Shown: positions 45,701 to 58,689 of the stretch, in pieces
How positions within the stretch are numbered: position 1 is the first letter of the stretch
How the letters are laid out: the number at the start of each line of letters is the position of its first letter
DNA from: Bryum argenteum
Lineage: Eukaryota; Streptophyta; Bryopsida; Bryales; Bryaceae
Direction: 5' to 3'
Length of the DNA stretch: 64,000 nt
Assembly: GCA_037043015.1 (NCBI GenBank)
Contig: CM073322.1
Coordinates: 9,187,601-9,251,600 of the forward strand
Notes under the pieces: model-generated
What the model saw: only the letters and a program-made list of their open reading frames with translations
What the model was told of the DNA's origin: nothing
Databases searched by the model: none
Position numbers and translations under genes: made by a program

Positions 45701-47838
45701 GACACAGCTTCTTGAGAACAAAGCAGTCATTGATCTCACTGAAGCTAATTATGTTGAAGCCCAGAAGGTATGCAACTCTCAGAAGGTCTATTGCTCTGCA
45801 AGGACACTCTTTGAAGCGTGGCTGTGGTTTGAACGGGCCGCGTTTGGATTGAGTTCCCGCGCCAGGCTTCCATCAGTCTGACCAGTTCTTGAAATCCGGA
45901 TTACCTTGCGATGATTGCCTTGAACTCAACATCTAACAATTATGTCTTTGTCGAACATCAGTCCCTTGTTCAAATGCTGGAGTGGAAGAAGAGGTTTCCA
46001 ACGATGCTACAAGGCAGTGAAATCAATATTCAGCTACTTCTGGGTCATTATGCTCATTCGTTGGGCTGCTTTCATGAGTCAGCTCTTCATTTTATGCTGG
46101 CATCCAAGGTAAGTCGTGTTTGAGCTTCCTCAAGACATCATTCGGTACTGCGTCTGAGTTCATCCTCTTGAGTTTCTCAATTGTAGAGCGGTAGACTGCC
46201 TCGAAAGATTGCAAGGAGGACACTTTTTGTTTGGAGATTGCTCTGAAATATTATCTGCAGAAGTTGTTACACCCTTATTTTCTTACACCCTTTCGAGGCT
46301 TAAGCAGCCACATAATAAGTTGGTCTAAGATAGCTTTATGTGACACCTGCAGGCAACAGATGATGAAGGTTTGCGAGCTATGTGTGAGTTATATGGTGCA
46401 GTATCTTACATCTGTCTGGATGACCCAGATTCTTCTTCGCTTGTAAGCAATCTACTACATTCTAATCTAGTACACTTTTTATGTATCTTTCTTTTTTTAT
46501 GCATGGAATGGGTCCAATGTTCAATGGCTGAACATGGTTGAAAGGCGTGCGTACTCAGTTTGTTGTGATGGGATAACCTCCTCACATGCATGATACGAAT
46601 GGGTACATACTTTTCCTCTTCACATTGTTAATGTTCTCAAAAGGTTTTATATACTGGTACGATCGCAGGCACTGGACATTGTTGCTCCTGTCTATCGGAA
46701 AATGGATTCGTACTTAGGAGTGCGAGAGAAAACGTTGGTACTGTTTGCATCGGGTATTCTACAGAAGAAGCAACATAATTTGCAAGAAGCTCGGTACTTT
46801 CCTTCTCCAAGTCAGAAATTTTCTTTCAGCTGTAGTACATATTTTACATACTGAATGACGAAATTTGCTGTGGTTGCAGAACACGATTAGCGACTGGTTT
46901 AAAAATTACTCACAAACAACTCGGTAATCATCAGCTGGTCTCACAGTTTCTGACGGTTCTCGGAAGCCTGGCTATTGCCATGCGTGACACAACTCAGGCT
47001 CGTGATATTCTTAAGTCTTCACTAACACTAGCAAAATCTCTCCATGATATACCAACACAAGTTGCGGTACTCTCTGAACTTAGAGGTAAATCTGACTCTT
47101 CACAACTCAAGTGGAATGTTGTGGCAGATGTTAGATCAGCTTTGTTTCGTTTCGGGAACTTTGCTTTCAGTGTCAACTTTCTGTTTACATACATTGAAGT
47201 ACTTTCGATGGTTTAAATTCTGGTATTGATGGTTTCCTTGTTTAGCTATGTTTCGAGATTCTGGAGAGGCTGGAAAAGAAGCCGAGCATGCGGAAGCCGA
47301 GAGCAAGAAGCGTGAGGAACTCCGTCGGCGTATTCACGATGCCCAAGCAACCACTTACCACGCCCCACTTTTGCAGGTTTGTGTTCAGTGGGGTTTAGTT
47401 CGTGAGATCACTTATTCTCTGTCATCATCAGGGCGAATTTTGTGCATGTTTGCCTATTGTTTAGGTTTTTTCGCGTATTTGTGGACGTTTGTGGACGTTT
47501 GTGGACGTTGGTGGACGTCCTAGGGACATTTTCGGTTGTAGTTCCTTAGTTGCAGCTTCTGCTTGCCGAGTAAGTTGTTATTTCTTTTGTTCTCATTATT
47601 TTCTGTTCGTTGGTTGCAGTATGGCTTGTAAAAATAGCAACGGGAATCTGATGCCAGGATCAAGCCACATGCTTTGCTGGATGTGACACGACCTGCTGCC
47701 TCTTTCTATCTTGTTCATAAACATTGGTATGCTTATGATCAGGTCGTACATGCGGTCATGTCTTTTGTAAATTACAGAGCCTTCAATTCTGGATCTTCAC
47801 TGCATAGTAGGTCTAGTCGATTTACTCAAGAATGCTGA
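42734..47838 (+). CDS. MAU2: Cohesin loading complex subunit SCC4/MAU2
   Basis: Thirteen exons join in phase: 42734-42946, 43287-43438, 43659-43800, 44109-44228, 44476-44783, 44978-45156, 45342-45380, 45646-45767, 45962-46108, 46353-46442, 46669-46793, 46880-47085 and 47246-47376 (658 residues). The start MEAIAEGLWQLAEENEKAG with VKCLEAICQSQVSFLP matches plant MAU2/SCC4 closely, as do EADLRHWAMW, FPTMLQGSEINIQ and DTTQARDILKSSLTLAKSLH. The protein is a superhelix of TPR-like repeats that holds the N-terminus of SCC2/NIPBL and helps load cohesin onto chromatin. The C-terminus is unsure. A strong acceptor at 47619 would end the protein after three codons. A weaker one before 47638 would add about 66 codons to 47838, close to the family length near 725. 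No internal break is seen. Confidence 0.88.
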
Positions 47839-49599
47839 TAGGTTATGGACTTTGGGTGAGATAAAGCCTCAGGAAACGCATGCAGTGCAGCGATATCAGT
47901 TCATGCGTTGGAGTTACTACATTTGAGGTCACCCTTTACATTCACAATTTGTACAATTTTTTACGCAGTGCCTTCTTCCGATTCACAGAATGCACAGACT
48001 CCAGTTATCATTACCTAATGCATTTGTAGTGGATTTAGTATATGAGATTTCTCGGTTCAATGTGGTGAACTGAATGATCAAGTGTAATCCACACTTCTAT
48101 ATGAGGAATTCATCACTAACCAAGCCTTTGCTTGTTTTGGGGACTAGTTTCTGGCAATCAGATGGGGTAACAAATATGGACTTGTGTGTGCTTATTATTC
48201 AGATGCTCTTCTGGCTTAGAAGGAAAGTGTGTACTGAATGGCCTGTCTCAGTTATGGTCGTCGCCAATACGGGTCATCTCCTAGCGGGGCAGTTATTGGC
48301 TCCCAGATCTCCTTAGAAGGTGTCAATCGATTTCTGATGTGCCCAACTCGTGTAGACCCTCGTTGTGCATCACTGGGCTATATGCTGTCATTTCTTGTCA
48401 ATAAATTTTCAGAGCTTACCTCACCCTTGTGAATGATTGCGTTTAGCGCATCGTATCGATGTGGAGTAGTATGATTCAAGGCATCGGGGAATGCAGCGGA
48501 CTTGTTCGAGTACTGATCATGATCCCTCCATAGAAGTTATTATTCTGGAGCAGGCTGCCGTTCTTGGCGTACTCTGGTAAGCCACTTTCCGTATGCTTGC
48601 TTCGACAGTAATTCATGACTTTCGAATGCTAAGGAGACGTATTACACCATCTATTTCTGACGAAGCAATGGAGCATAAAATATCGTATGGTATGCCTTTG
48701 GTTCTGATCTGAGTGAATGTTATTCGCACCTATTCTAATGACTCTGCTGTTGATTAAACTGATCAAATGTTTCTCAAGCATTTCTGTAGATATATCACCT
48801 TATTACAAACAGGTTGCTTATGCGGAGAATGATACGTGTGACAGAAGGAGTGCAAGCTTTGTCCCAGCGATCCTTAAGAACGCAAAGGACGTTAGACTGT
48901 TCTTTTATTATTGGAACATAAAGTGAACAGTCTGACGTTGAGAAATAAGTAGTGGTTGAGAAAATCAGTCACTGAGCACCATCAACGAAGTGTCGATTAT
49001 ACTGTCATACTTTGAGTTATGATATGGTTTGAGGACGTCTGTAGTATGCTAGTAACATGTGACGATCAGGATGGGCACTAAGGCATTTGTAAATGTAACT
49101 GGCTATTCATGATGGCGATCGTAGAAGTTCGAGAAGCTGATTGGACATGCATGGTCCGATGGTATTTATGACCTAAAGTGCTAAGGCTTGGGTGTAAGCT
49201 CTAGTTGCTCTAGTTGCTTGCAAATTGAAGGGCAGGAAGTAATGGCGTAGATCGAGAACACGGAGGAAGTTGAGCTGGGCAAAGCTTGAGCAGGCTGGTG
49301 CTTCGAACCGATGGTCGGTATTCTTGCAAGAATCGGGCGTTGAGGTGTCCAGCAGGATTGCAGTTGGCGTCATTGAATCGCGTGCACACTGCGCGCCACT
49401 CTAAATTGGTCCCACCCACATGAAGCCCTGGATGATACTTCCTTGGTTCAAGTGGCTCAAACCAGTAGTCTCCCTTGACTGGCGCCAGTGGAGTGGATAT
49501 TATCAAGATCTAAGGTTCTCGGTGGAGTTTGGGGGTCAGTAGAGACAGGAACCTGGATCTTGAAGTATTTGTGGCACTGTATTGGAATCTCGAGGGTTA
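47839..49599. other. 3' flank of MAU2 and intergenic DNA
   Basis: A 60-codon frame at 48238-48432 might be an alternative final exon of MAU2, but no supporting homology was seen. Nothing else is recognised. Confidence 0.4.
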
Positions 49600-49603
49600 T
49601 TAA

Positions 49604-49838
49604 CCCTTAAACGTCATATGCTGTCCTGATACCACACCCAAAATCTCTTTTAAAACTCCACTTTTAGCATTATTCTATTTTTAATTTGCGTGAGCTCTAT
49701 TCTAAGAAAGTATAGATCTCTTTAAGGTGCTCAGTTTGGAGTTTTAAAAATTCCATTTGGTATAATGGAGTGTAAGTTATGAGCAAGATTCTCTCAAAAA
49801 AAAACCCAACCCCTCGGGCTGGGTCTCACGTTTAAGGG
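49604..49838. mobile_element. TTAA-flanked TIR element (copy I, 235 bp)
   Basis: Left end CCCTTAAACGTCATATG, right end CTCACGTTTAAGGG. TTAA lies outside both (49600-49603 and 49839-49842). The interior is unrelated to the other copies and non-coding. Confidence 0.8.
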
Positions 49839-49842
49839 TTAA

Positions 49843-52231
49843 GGTTATGTTAGGAAGAGAAAATCGCTCGTTGAACTACCAACAGGGCCGCAGCAGTTGG
49901 TAGTGATATTGTTATCCAGCAGTTATCCATTGTTAAACAATGGGAGTGAAATTCCTTGATTAACATGGAACAATTTTTTGAAAGGTGATCGAATTTTGAA
50001 TTTATGTTTATTTGTGCGTAACTCAGGTTGCAGAATTGTCCGCTATACTGGAATGGACCGCATGTCGCATTATCATCGGTGTGGTTGCCACCGTTTTTGA
50101 CAAGTTATTGCTGTAATTACGAATGAGCTCAGTGCTGTGAAGTACTTCTAGCCATCGCACATTTCAAATGGCAGACTGGTGGGGACCGGGCTGGTATTGT
50201 TTAAACGTAAGATGCGGAGTTAGATATTCTAATTCGAGGGTATCGTCAACCCACCGTTCTGAAGATCCGTAAATGACCGTATCCGTAAATGCATGCAGAT
50301 TGGCCGGAGAATGCATGTGGCCTACGATTGCATAGAATTACCAGGTGCGTGAATATCTCGCTCTTCCACGACAGTCTCTGTCCCTTCAACTGTTGAGCTT
50401 TTTCTGTCGGTGACTCTTTTAACTCACATTTTGAGATGAACTCCGTCAAGGCTCAGCTGTCTGTATAACGAACTCCCTCTCGTTGACAGTCATGCAATGT
50501 ACACGTCTTTTGAGAATGGTCCCCGGAAAGGGACTTACCAGCACTTTTGAGAATGGATGAAGCAGTTGAGGCGTGCTGGTAGACCTGTAAAGAATTCTTG
50601 CCTCTGCTGACTGTGCTCATGTAGTCATGTAAATGCGAGAATACATTTCTGCGGGAATAAAGAGTTGGAGACTAATCTCGGGACACGTATTAGCTGTCAC
50701 GTCCAACAACTACTGTAGTTGAGGACTTCAGGTCGTCGTTTCGAGCTTCTTTGACAATAGGTTTTTAATGTGGGCCCACAGGTGCTGGGTTGGCGGGGTG
50801 AAAGGAACAGAGATGCTTGACGATTCTAGCTGCAACAACATCGAATTTTGCATGCACTTACAGTATGAGGCACATGCTACAGTCGCCAGTCAATTGTTGC
50901 AACGACAAAGACGCCCGGAGGTGGCGATTCCATAGGTTCAGTTTTAATGAGAATAATGAAACTCACGTGCAAGTACACATCGTTACACTCAATCATCTCG
51001 ATCTTTCCATACCCAAACATCTTCAGCCAATGGGCACTAGTAGGAGTGACATGGAGTTGGAACCTCTCATTCGTCAGATTTGGCGACAGAGGTAGTCAAC
51101 TGGATGGAGGTTGGACGTAAAACTGGTGAGGCACCGAGAGAACCGGAAAGACCACTGAAGCCCGTGTGTGTGAGCGGCAGTGCTGCACGACTTCTGCTGC
51201 AAGGGGGGTCATAAAGGCGGGATATGTAGCTATTTTTAGCCTCCTCCTGCAATCCAGATCCACATTACTCTCCATGGGGCCGCTCTTGTCGGCGTTCTTT
51301 GAGCTCTTGATTTTCTTATTCGCAGATTGACCTTCCCCGGGTCGAGAGCTCTGGATTGCTTGGAACTTGTGTTGGTTGCCGCTCTTGTGATTCTCCTTCG
51401 TGGTTGGTGTCACCGTCGAGGTTTCAGCTCGGAGCTTTGCCGTGCTGCCTGGAGCAGTGAATCTTTTGCAATGTGAGTCGCGAGGCGAAGTTGAAACAAT
51501 CATGTGAATCACAAGGTCGGAATGTGGAGCGCACTTGACAGGTGCCGATCGAGTGAGCGGTACAAGAATGACAAGAGGATTCTCTTCCTGAAAGAGCTGG
51601 AGCGTAGCAGTTAACTTGGGTTCAATGGAAGGTGATCAAAGAACGCCGTCATGGTAACGTCGACCTGTATTGGATGGGAGCTCTATCTCACGGAGAGACA
51701 GGTACCAATCACTTTTAAACTAAGAAGTGTTTTCACCCAATCTGGTGCGCGGTTGATTGTTTCAATTTGTCAAATTCCCGCCGAATCTGGTCGAGACCAT
51801 CCATTTTATAATCAATCCTCGGTAACAAGCGAAACAATAGTGTTGATTGATTTGCACTGTAACTTGACATGTTTTTTAGTCTAAATGCTCTGAAAGCTGT
51901 GTAGAAGATGTTGCGGACACGGGATTAAGTACACTTACGGACATCTTGTCCTTTCTGGTGTTACAGCAAAGATACTTATTGGCTGTGGAGGTATTGAAAC
52001 GAAGGACCTGGTGTAATTGACGACGTAACATCTGGCAAGAAAATGACGCATGATGGGATGCACAGAGCATGAGGGATTGATGAGCAGGTTTGGGTGCTCA
52101 AAATGGAAGCTTTGGCCTTCCAAATGTGCTCGTGGTGCTCCGTGTAGGGCCGACATATGTGTCTTGTTCTCAAATGAGAGGAAGATCAGCAGCCACATCC
52201 GATTGAGCAGAGATTGAAGGCAACGAGGGGG
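49843..52231. other. Intergenic DNA upstream of the large receptor kinase
   Basis: A 138-codon minus-strand frame (51512-51096) is lysine- and serine-rich with no known domain and may be chance. The last several hundred bases probably hold the promoter of the gene at 52232. Confidence 0.4.
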
Positions 52232-55200
52232 ATGACAGGGCTTAAGGGAAGGGTGATAACTTCGGTGCTAGTGGCGCTTCTTGTCTTACATGGGAGTCTC
52301 ATTTCGGCTCAAACGCTGAAAGACGATGAGCAGCATCTCTTCACCTTTCTTCAAAATACTCTACCAGGTTACCCTGCCCCGTTCAACCTCTCAGTTCCGA
52401 CATGTCAATGGAAAGGTTTAAGCTGCATAGGGTTAGGCCTTCAACAACGATTTTACGCGTTGAGTTTAAGAGCATTAGGGTTAAACGGCACTATTCCGTA
52501 TCAGACTCTGGGCGCCCTGACTTCGTTGAAGATTCTTGACCTCTCCAACAATAACCTAACAGGCGAAATACCATACGATGTTTACACTCTGCCAAATCTG
52601 GTGCAACTCGACATCTCCAACAACAGATTGACTGGGTCCCTGCCTCAGTGGGTTAACTTATTTCAGTTGCAGAGACTGGACTTATCAAACAACCTTCTCA
52701 ATGGCACCATCTCGGATACATTTGGTGTCAATTTGAAGAGCTTGAACTATTTGAATCTCCATGGCAACAACTTCTCCGGGCCATTACCCGCGCTTGATAA
52801 TTCCAAGTTCCTCAATTACCTGGACTTGTCGGTCAACCAGTTTGCCGGAGGTTTTCCATTTTCCATGTTCTCTATTCTGGAGCTCGGGTTCTTGAATGTG
52901 AGCCGGAACTTGCTATCAGGGCCAATACCCTTCGAGCTGAACTGGCTCTGGAAGATGCGTGTTCTTGACCTCTCAGAGAACAACTTCCAGGGGCCTATTC
53001 CAAATCTTTACAATTTTGGGCAACTCACTGGGTTTTCTGCTGGAATGAATAGCTTGAATGGCAGCCTACCTTATAATTTAACCAGGTTACCGTCGTTGCA
53101 GTCTCTTGATCTTCACGACAACTTTCTCTCAGGTACTCTACCGACCATTGTATCCCCGATCACATTTCTCGATCTCAGAAACAATCAGTTCAGTGGGGGC
53201 ATTTCTGGGGATGTTCTTGCGTCCGGGAAGATCGTGGTGCGATTGGCAGGTAACCAATTTATGGGAGCTATTCCCACAAATGTGAGTAGCCAGATACAGG
53301 AGATGGACTTCGGCTCAAATCTGTTAAATGGCAGCATTCCTTGGAGTAGCATTGCGGGGCTCTCTGCGCTGACGTATCTGAACTTAGCGCGGAACGGGTT
53401 CGATTCGGAAGCACTGCCTAGCTTCAGCAAGATGGTGAACTTGAATCTCCTCAACTTGTCTTCATGCAACGTCATTGGTGCTATACCCGATTCAGTGGGT
53501 GATCTCCAGAGCTTGGTGCAACTGGACCTTTCGCACAATATGGTGTCTGGCAACATTCCAACGAACTTTTCTCGGACCACGAACCTGACTTCTCTTGACA
53601 TGTCTCACAACAATCTCACGGGGGAGATTCCACGTGAACTTGCCTCGCTCGCGAGCTTAAGTAGAGTAGACCTTTCGTTCAACAATTTGAGCGGCGAAGT
53701 GCCATCTGAGAATCAGTGGAGATTTTTTAGCAACTCGTCGTTTGAAGGGAATGCGCTCTTGTGTGGAGTGGTCTTGAACAAGTTGTGTCTGGAAGTGGCT
53801 CCACCAGTTTCGGCTCCAGCTCCAGCTGCTGCTGCTCTGCCACCTCCTTTCGTGACTCCAGAGACACCGGTGATTGTACCGCCGATTTTGCACAGGCATG
53901 TCCCGAGAGGAGTGCCTCCCGGCACCGTCGCAGGAATTGTGATAGGGCTAGCTCTGGCGCTATGTGCCTTCCTTGTCACGTTTATTGTGTTCCGCAAGCA
54001 GGGCAAGTACAAGAAATCGAAGACCAGGAAGAAAGACTTCAGCTACTTGACAGGTCCGGTGACGTTTGAAGCGGACCCGTGTGCATGGGCGAGCCAGGTT
54101 CCACAACCGGCGTCCATTCCTGTGATCATGTTCGAGAAGCCTCTGCTCAATCTCACGTTTGCTGACCTGCTGCAAGCTACGTCCAAGTTTCATAAAGACT
54201 CTCAGATTGCGGATGGGCGTTATGGTCCCACTTTCAAGGGCTCTCTTCCTGGGGGCTTCCAAATCGTCGTCAAGGTGCTCTATGATGGCGGCCCTGCCAA
54301 TGAGCTGGAGAAAGCGGCCCAGCTGGAGGCCCTGGGCAAAATCCGGCATGAAAATCTCGTGTCGTTGGTTGGCTATTGCTTAGTGGGGGAGGAACGGCTC
54401 TTGGTTTACGAGTTCATGGAGAATGGAGACTTGCATCAACATCTCCACGACTCTCTTGAAGGTAACTGACACCACTGCCTGATGTATCGTTTGTATAGGT
54501 GTCTTGGTGTCGAGGGGGAACATTACATCCCATACTGCAGCCAGCACTCTTCCTTACAATACAGACCTCTCTTCATTCTCTTAGTCTTCAATCTCGCTTC
54601 TATACAATCTCTTCAATCTCTGTTATCTGATTGAAAAGACATGCACTGCCTGAAATTCAAATGGTCATCCCAGACTCTCAATGTCTATGTACATCCAGTT
54701 CTCATCGAGTCTAGGATAAGCACGTACAGTACGTAATTTTCAGGATCTCATTATCAAATTTAGGTACTAGGATTGATGAATGGGAGGAGTTTTTGAATAA
54801 AACAGAGAAATGGCGTCAAGTCTGGTAGTGGAAAGATACGAAACACTATGTGCACCTCGTGTTGTTTGGTACTAACTTGCTCGTTATGATAAATAATCTT
54901 GTCCATGGTTGCCGTGACCTAGTCCGATCACAAAGCGAGGAACCGTTGGTTTATGTATCTATCTTTGTAATGAGAGATCGTAGGACTTGAATTGACACGG
55001 GCTACTTGGCTGGCTGCACAGAGACACACCATCCAGACAACTGGACGAAGGAGTCATGGGCGGATGCCAACGAGAAGTTCATAAGCGAGGAGTTAGGGTG
55101 GCCGATCCGACACCGGATAGCAGTGGGAGTAGCACGAGCGCTGGCGTTTCTGCACCACGGCTGCGTGCCCAACGTGGTGCACCGCGATGTGACATCTAAG

Positions 55201-55662
55201 AACATCATGCTGGACGGGCAGTACGAGCCTCACCTCTCGGACTGTGGCTTGGCGGAGCTCGTGGAGACCGGGAAACGGTACGAGTCGCCCGTAATGGGAG
55301 GCACGTTGGGCTACGTGCCTCCGGAGTACAGCCAGACCTGGAAGGCCACCGCTCGTGGCGACGTCTACAGCTTCGGTGTGGTGCTGCTGGAACTCGTGAC
55401 GGGCAAGGGACCCACTGGACAATACTACCACGAGAGCTATGGCGGCAATCTGGTCGGCTGGGTTCGCACTCTCATTCGGGAAAAGCGTGGATTCAAGTGC
55501 TTAGACCCCAGACTTCTCAGCTCTGGGGTCGAGAGTGAGATGCTGGAAACGCTCAGAATCGGTTACCTCTGCACTGCCGAGCTCCCTTCCAAGCGCCCCA
55601 CCATGCAGCAGGTCGTCGGATTGCTCAAGGACATCCACGTCGATGTTGTCACTTGCATGTAA
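52232..55662 (+). CDS. Large LRR receptor-like kinase, At5g58150/At2g24230-like, probably a pseudokinase
   Basis: Two exons, 52232-54461 and 55022-55662, join in phase to 956 residues. The order is a signal peptide (ITSVLVALLVLHGSLISA), an LRR cap, about eighteen LRRs (e.g. SLKILDLSNNNLTGEIP), an Ala/Pro-rich linker, a TM helix (TVAGIVIGLALALCAFLVTF) and a kinase-like domain. The kinase begins LTFADLLQATSKF and ends IGYLCTAELPSKRPTMQQ, as in the Arabidopsis proteins At5g58150 and At2g24230. The glycine loop is altered (ADGRYGPTFKG), lysine VVKVL is present and HRD is kept, but the DFG motif reads DCG (55240-55248). Phosphotransfer is therefore doubtful, and a scaffold or co-receptor role at the plasma membrane is likely. 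The ATG at 52232 is the first methionine in frame and starts the signal peptide. The single intron interrupts the kinase just after HLHDSLE. Confidence 0.9.
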
Positions 55663-55789
55663 GTTAAGTTCGCCAGCCATTCATCATAACATTAGCCATT
55701 CTTTTTGTATAGATTTTATTCAAATCTTAGCTGCCATCTGAAACAGAGAATCTGTTTTTAGACTTTACCGGGAAAGCTCGCTGCTATAT

Positions 55790-56080
55790 TCATTCGAGTC
55801 GGCAGATGGATATACTCATTGCAGTTGATGAATATCATACAAAAGCAACATCGTGCTTGCAGTTTTAAGTACAACAAATCGGCACTTACCACTATGCTCA
55901 CTTGCCACCAGCAATGAATCTGTTTTGAGAGTCCGTGCAGGTTTTGCTTGCAACGCTTACTGAGGTTGAGTATTCATCCATTTGGGTTCTTGAGTCGGCA
56001 GATTGCTATACTCATTGCAGCTAATGAATATCAAACCATATCTTGCTTGCAGTCTTACGTACATTAAGAGATGTACAGTC
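55790..56080. repeat. Tandem duplication, ~196-bp unit, in the 3' flank
   Basis: GAGTCGGCAGAT, ATACTCATTGCAG and ATGAATATCA occur in order at 55796 and again at 55992, with diverged sequence between. Confidence 0.7.
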
Positions 56081-56223
56081 TAAGTACATTATGATAGAAG
56101 TGCTTACTTGCCACTTGTACTGAGTGGTGTACTAGCGAGAGTTAACAGAATGGGCTTGCTTATTTGTCCCCTCTGCCGAAACAGAAGCACTCGTAATCAA
56201 TGATCGGGAAAAACCAACGGGTA

Positions 56224-56390
56224 GTTCAGCCGATGGAAATAACCCATTAGTCGGTTGATTCTTGAAAATACCGGCTAAAACCGATGAAAACCTCTTGAAA
56301 ACACCTGCGATGAAAACCCATTAGCCGGTTGATTTTTGAAAACACGGGCTAAAACCAATGAAAACCCATTGCCCGGTTGAATATTCTAAT
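56224..56390. repeat. Short tandem repeat array (ACCCATTAGCCGGTTGATT type)
   Basis: About three diverged units contain ACCCATT(A/G), CCGGTTGA and AAAACCGATGAAAACC. Confidence 0.7.
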
Positions 56391-57235
56391 TGTCTGTTCT
56401 CATGGTAAAATGAGATAATCGTTAGTTTAGTTTCACCCAAAATCGGTTGTGGACAAGGGAACTATAGGATATTAGCTACACTAAATATTATATTTAGTGT
56501 TGGATGACAATTAGTGTAGTTACCCGATTATGCTTCCAACACTAATCATCACATTGTGTACAATTAGTGTATGGGTCGCTTGGTCTTTATGGTAGCGTCT
56601 TGTTGAGTGGCAAATCTTGATCATGCCTCTGTCCTCGACTTTTGTGTCCTTACTAGCACATGTTCAATTTTGGTTACATATGCGTGGCCTAGATTCAAGA
56701 GCTTCTCCGCCGATTCCAGACTCCTTGCTTCTGTGTTTTCCTTAGAAATCAAGATTTAAAATTAGGGTTTGGAATCAGTTAACCGTAGATTTATTTTTTA
56801 GGCAATGATGGTGTTGTAGACCCAAGTTGGGAGGGGATCACGAAGCTGCATCAATTCCATTGGTGGCAAAAATTAACAATAGACTGCACAGAATGCACAA
56901 TCGCAGTTAAATAAATATCCTCCTAACCACCGAGGCCTCATCGTGAACTCCATCTCATTTAGGGTTTTAAATTGTTGCAATTTTCTTGTCTTCAAGGGAG
57001 TTAACTCTTACATTTCCAATCTTTTGCAGATTCTCTACGATTTTAAGGCATTTACACATGTATGTCTTAAAAATCTAACACTAAATGTCAACTTTTTTGT
57101 TTTCCTATTCTTCAAACTTTACCATAGTTTACAATTGGTGTTACAGTTGGCATTTAGAGTTGCCATAACTTTACCTTTGTTGACTATCTCCCAAAATCTC
57201 ACTTGTGCTCCAGAAATGGGGTCCGCATTTCACGC

Positions 57236-57415
57236 CGGAAAATACGGAGAAGAGGGGTCCAGCTGGGGTCTTGGGGCAATGGGTCTTGGGTGGGGTCTTG
57301 GTGCGGGGTCTTGTGCGAGGACTTGAGAGCAGGGGTCTTGGGAGCAGGGGTCTTAGGGCAGGGGTCTTGGGCTCGTCGAGGCAGGGGTCTTGGGTGGGGA
57401 GTCTTGGGGGAGGAG
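57236..57415. repeat. G-rich degenerate tandem repeat (GGGGTCTTGGG)
   Basis: About nine copies of GGGTCTTGGG with variable spacers form one very G-rich strand. Long open frames here are a by-product of composition. Confidence 0.75.
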
Positions 57416-57522
57416 ATTTATCCTCTATTGTTTGTAATTGCTACGTTCCATGGAAAGTACAAGAGGGCTGGGGTGGGGGCTCACGATTGGATTAAAATGT
57501 GAATATTATGTAATATCACTTA

Positions 57523-57690
57523 TGAGTCCATGTGGCATCCCCTCAAGGGGGTCCATGTGGCATCCCCTCAAGGGGGTCCATGTGGCATCCCCTCAAGGGG
57601 GTCCATGTGGCATCCCCTCAAGGAGGTCCATGTGGCATCCCCTCAAGGGGGTCCATGTGGCATCCCCTCAAGGGGGTCCATGTGGCAAAA
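57523..57690. repeat. Minisatellite, 25-bp unit x ~6.5
   Basis: Nearly identical units run TCCATGTGGCATCCCCTCAA + GGGGG. Each unit contains CCCCTCAAGGGG, itself a short palindrome, so a single strand could fold repeatedly. Confidence 0.92.
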
Positions 57691-57716
57691 AAAAAGCTTC
57701 TAATTAATTAATTAAC

Positions 57717-57749
57717 GTTGCTGCATAGTGAAGGTCACTATGCAGCAAC
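57717..57749. repeat. Perfect hairpin, 14-bp stem with 5-nt loop
   Basis: GTTGCTGCATAGTG, loop AAGGT, then CACTATGCAGCAAC. It sits just after the 25-bp minisatellite and an ATTAATTAATTAA run. It may be the collapsed core of a MITE. Confidence 0.8.
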
Positions 57750-58685
57750 ATCTCTACCAATCATCTTTACCTTTGTTGACAATCGGTGTTGTTGTTCGTA
57801 TCTAGTGTTGCCAAGACTAAATATAATTTTTAGTGTAGTAAGGATGAAATTAATTCCCGATCCATGAGTCACGTAATGAGTCACGACCAGTTGTGAGCTT
57901 CGCTTGCTGCCCTTCTTCATTTTCTTCTTCTTCTTTTTCTTCTTCCTTTCATGAGTCTGAGGCTCAGCATTAGCACTCCTAAGGGTGAGTGAGACCCAAA
58001 TCGAGTTGATCCGACTTTGGTCAGCATTTGTATAACTATTTTTAGATCCAATGTTGTAGAGTTTTCCATACATTTTCGAATAGTTATGTCATGCTTCAAA
58101 ATTCCTCATACTTTAGGAAATATTCAAGGTCAAAGTTTGAAATTTGTCCAAAACTGCCCAAACTACGATATCTGCTCATATATTCTCAATATCTGCCCAA
58201 AGTCCATTAATAGGCAGAAACTTCAAAAACTCACTAGAAATTGAGATTTTACTTTTTCCAAGTTTTGATTTTTTCACATGCAGAAAAGGTAGTAAGGCAT
58301 GATCCTACCGTTTGGGTTATCAATCCAATAATTTTTCACATGCCTATTTTAATTGTTGAAAATGGGCCTTTGAATTTGAATTTGAGCATGCCTCCATGTG
58401 TAAACTCAATCATTTCTTCAAGTTTTATAGGTCGTATGAGGGGAAAATTGCATAGACATATTCCTTACTCATTTAGGAATAAGAATTTGAAGAGCCTCAT
58501 GTCAAATTTTCTTTCAAGAATGGTTCTTTTGGCCTCCAAATCATTACTTTGCCACTCTACAACACGACAAAACTTTGTTTCCAACTTTGGATGTTACAAC
58601 CTCACAATTGATGAGGAATTTGCATCTAAGTTTCGGAATACATGTCCATGTACAAGTTAGCTACTAGATCTTACGGCTACATGTT
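57750..58685. other. AT-rich intergenic DNA, no gene seen
   Basis: A frame of about 130 codons at 58241-58660 has no recognised domain. Confidence 0.4.
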
Positions 58686-58689
58686 TTAA

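Larger units (their letters stand above)
55663..57235. other. 3' flank of the receptor kinase and intergenic DNA
   Basis: It holds two local tandem duplications (listed separately) and a hairpin-rich patch at 56452-56570 with repeated ACACTAAT/ATTAGTGT words. No gene is seen. Confidence 0.45.

Noticed and set aside
51096-51512. 138-codon minus-strand frame, Lys/Ser-rich
   Set aside because: Low-complexity, no homology recognised; kept only as a remark in the intergenic entry.
57203-57707. Gly-rich and PSRGSMWHPLKG-type frames
   Set aside because: By-products of the G-rich and 25-bp repeats.
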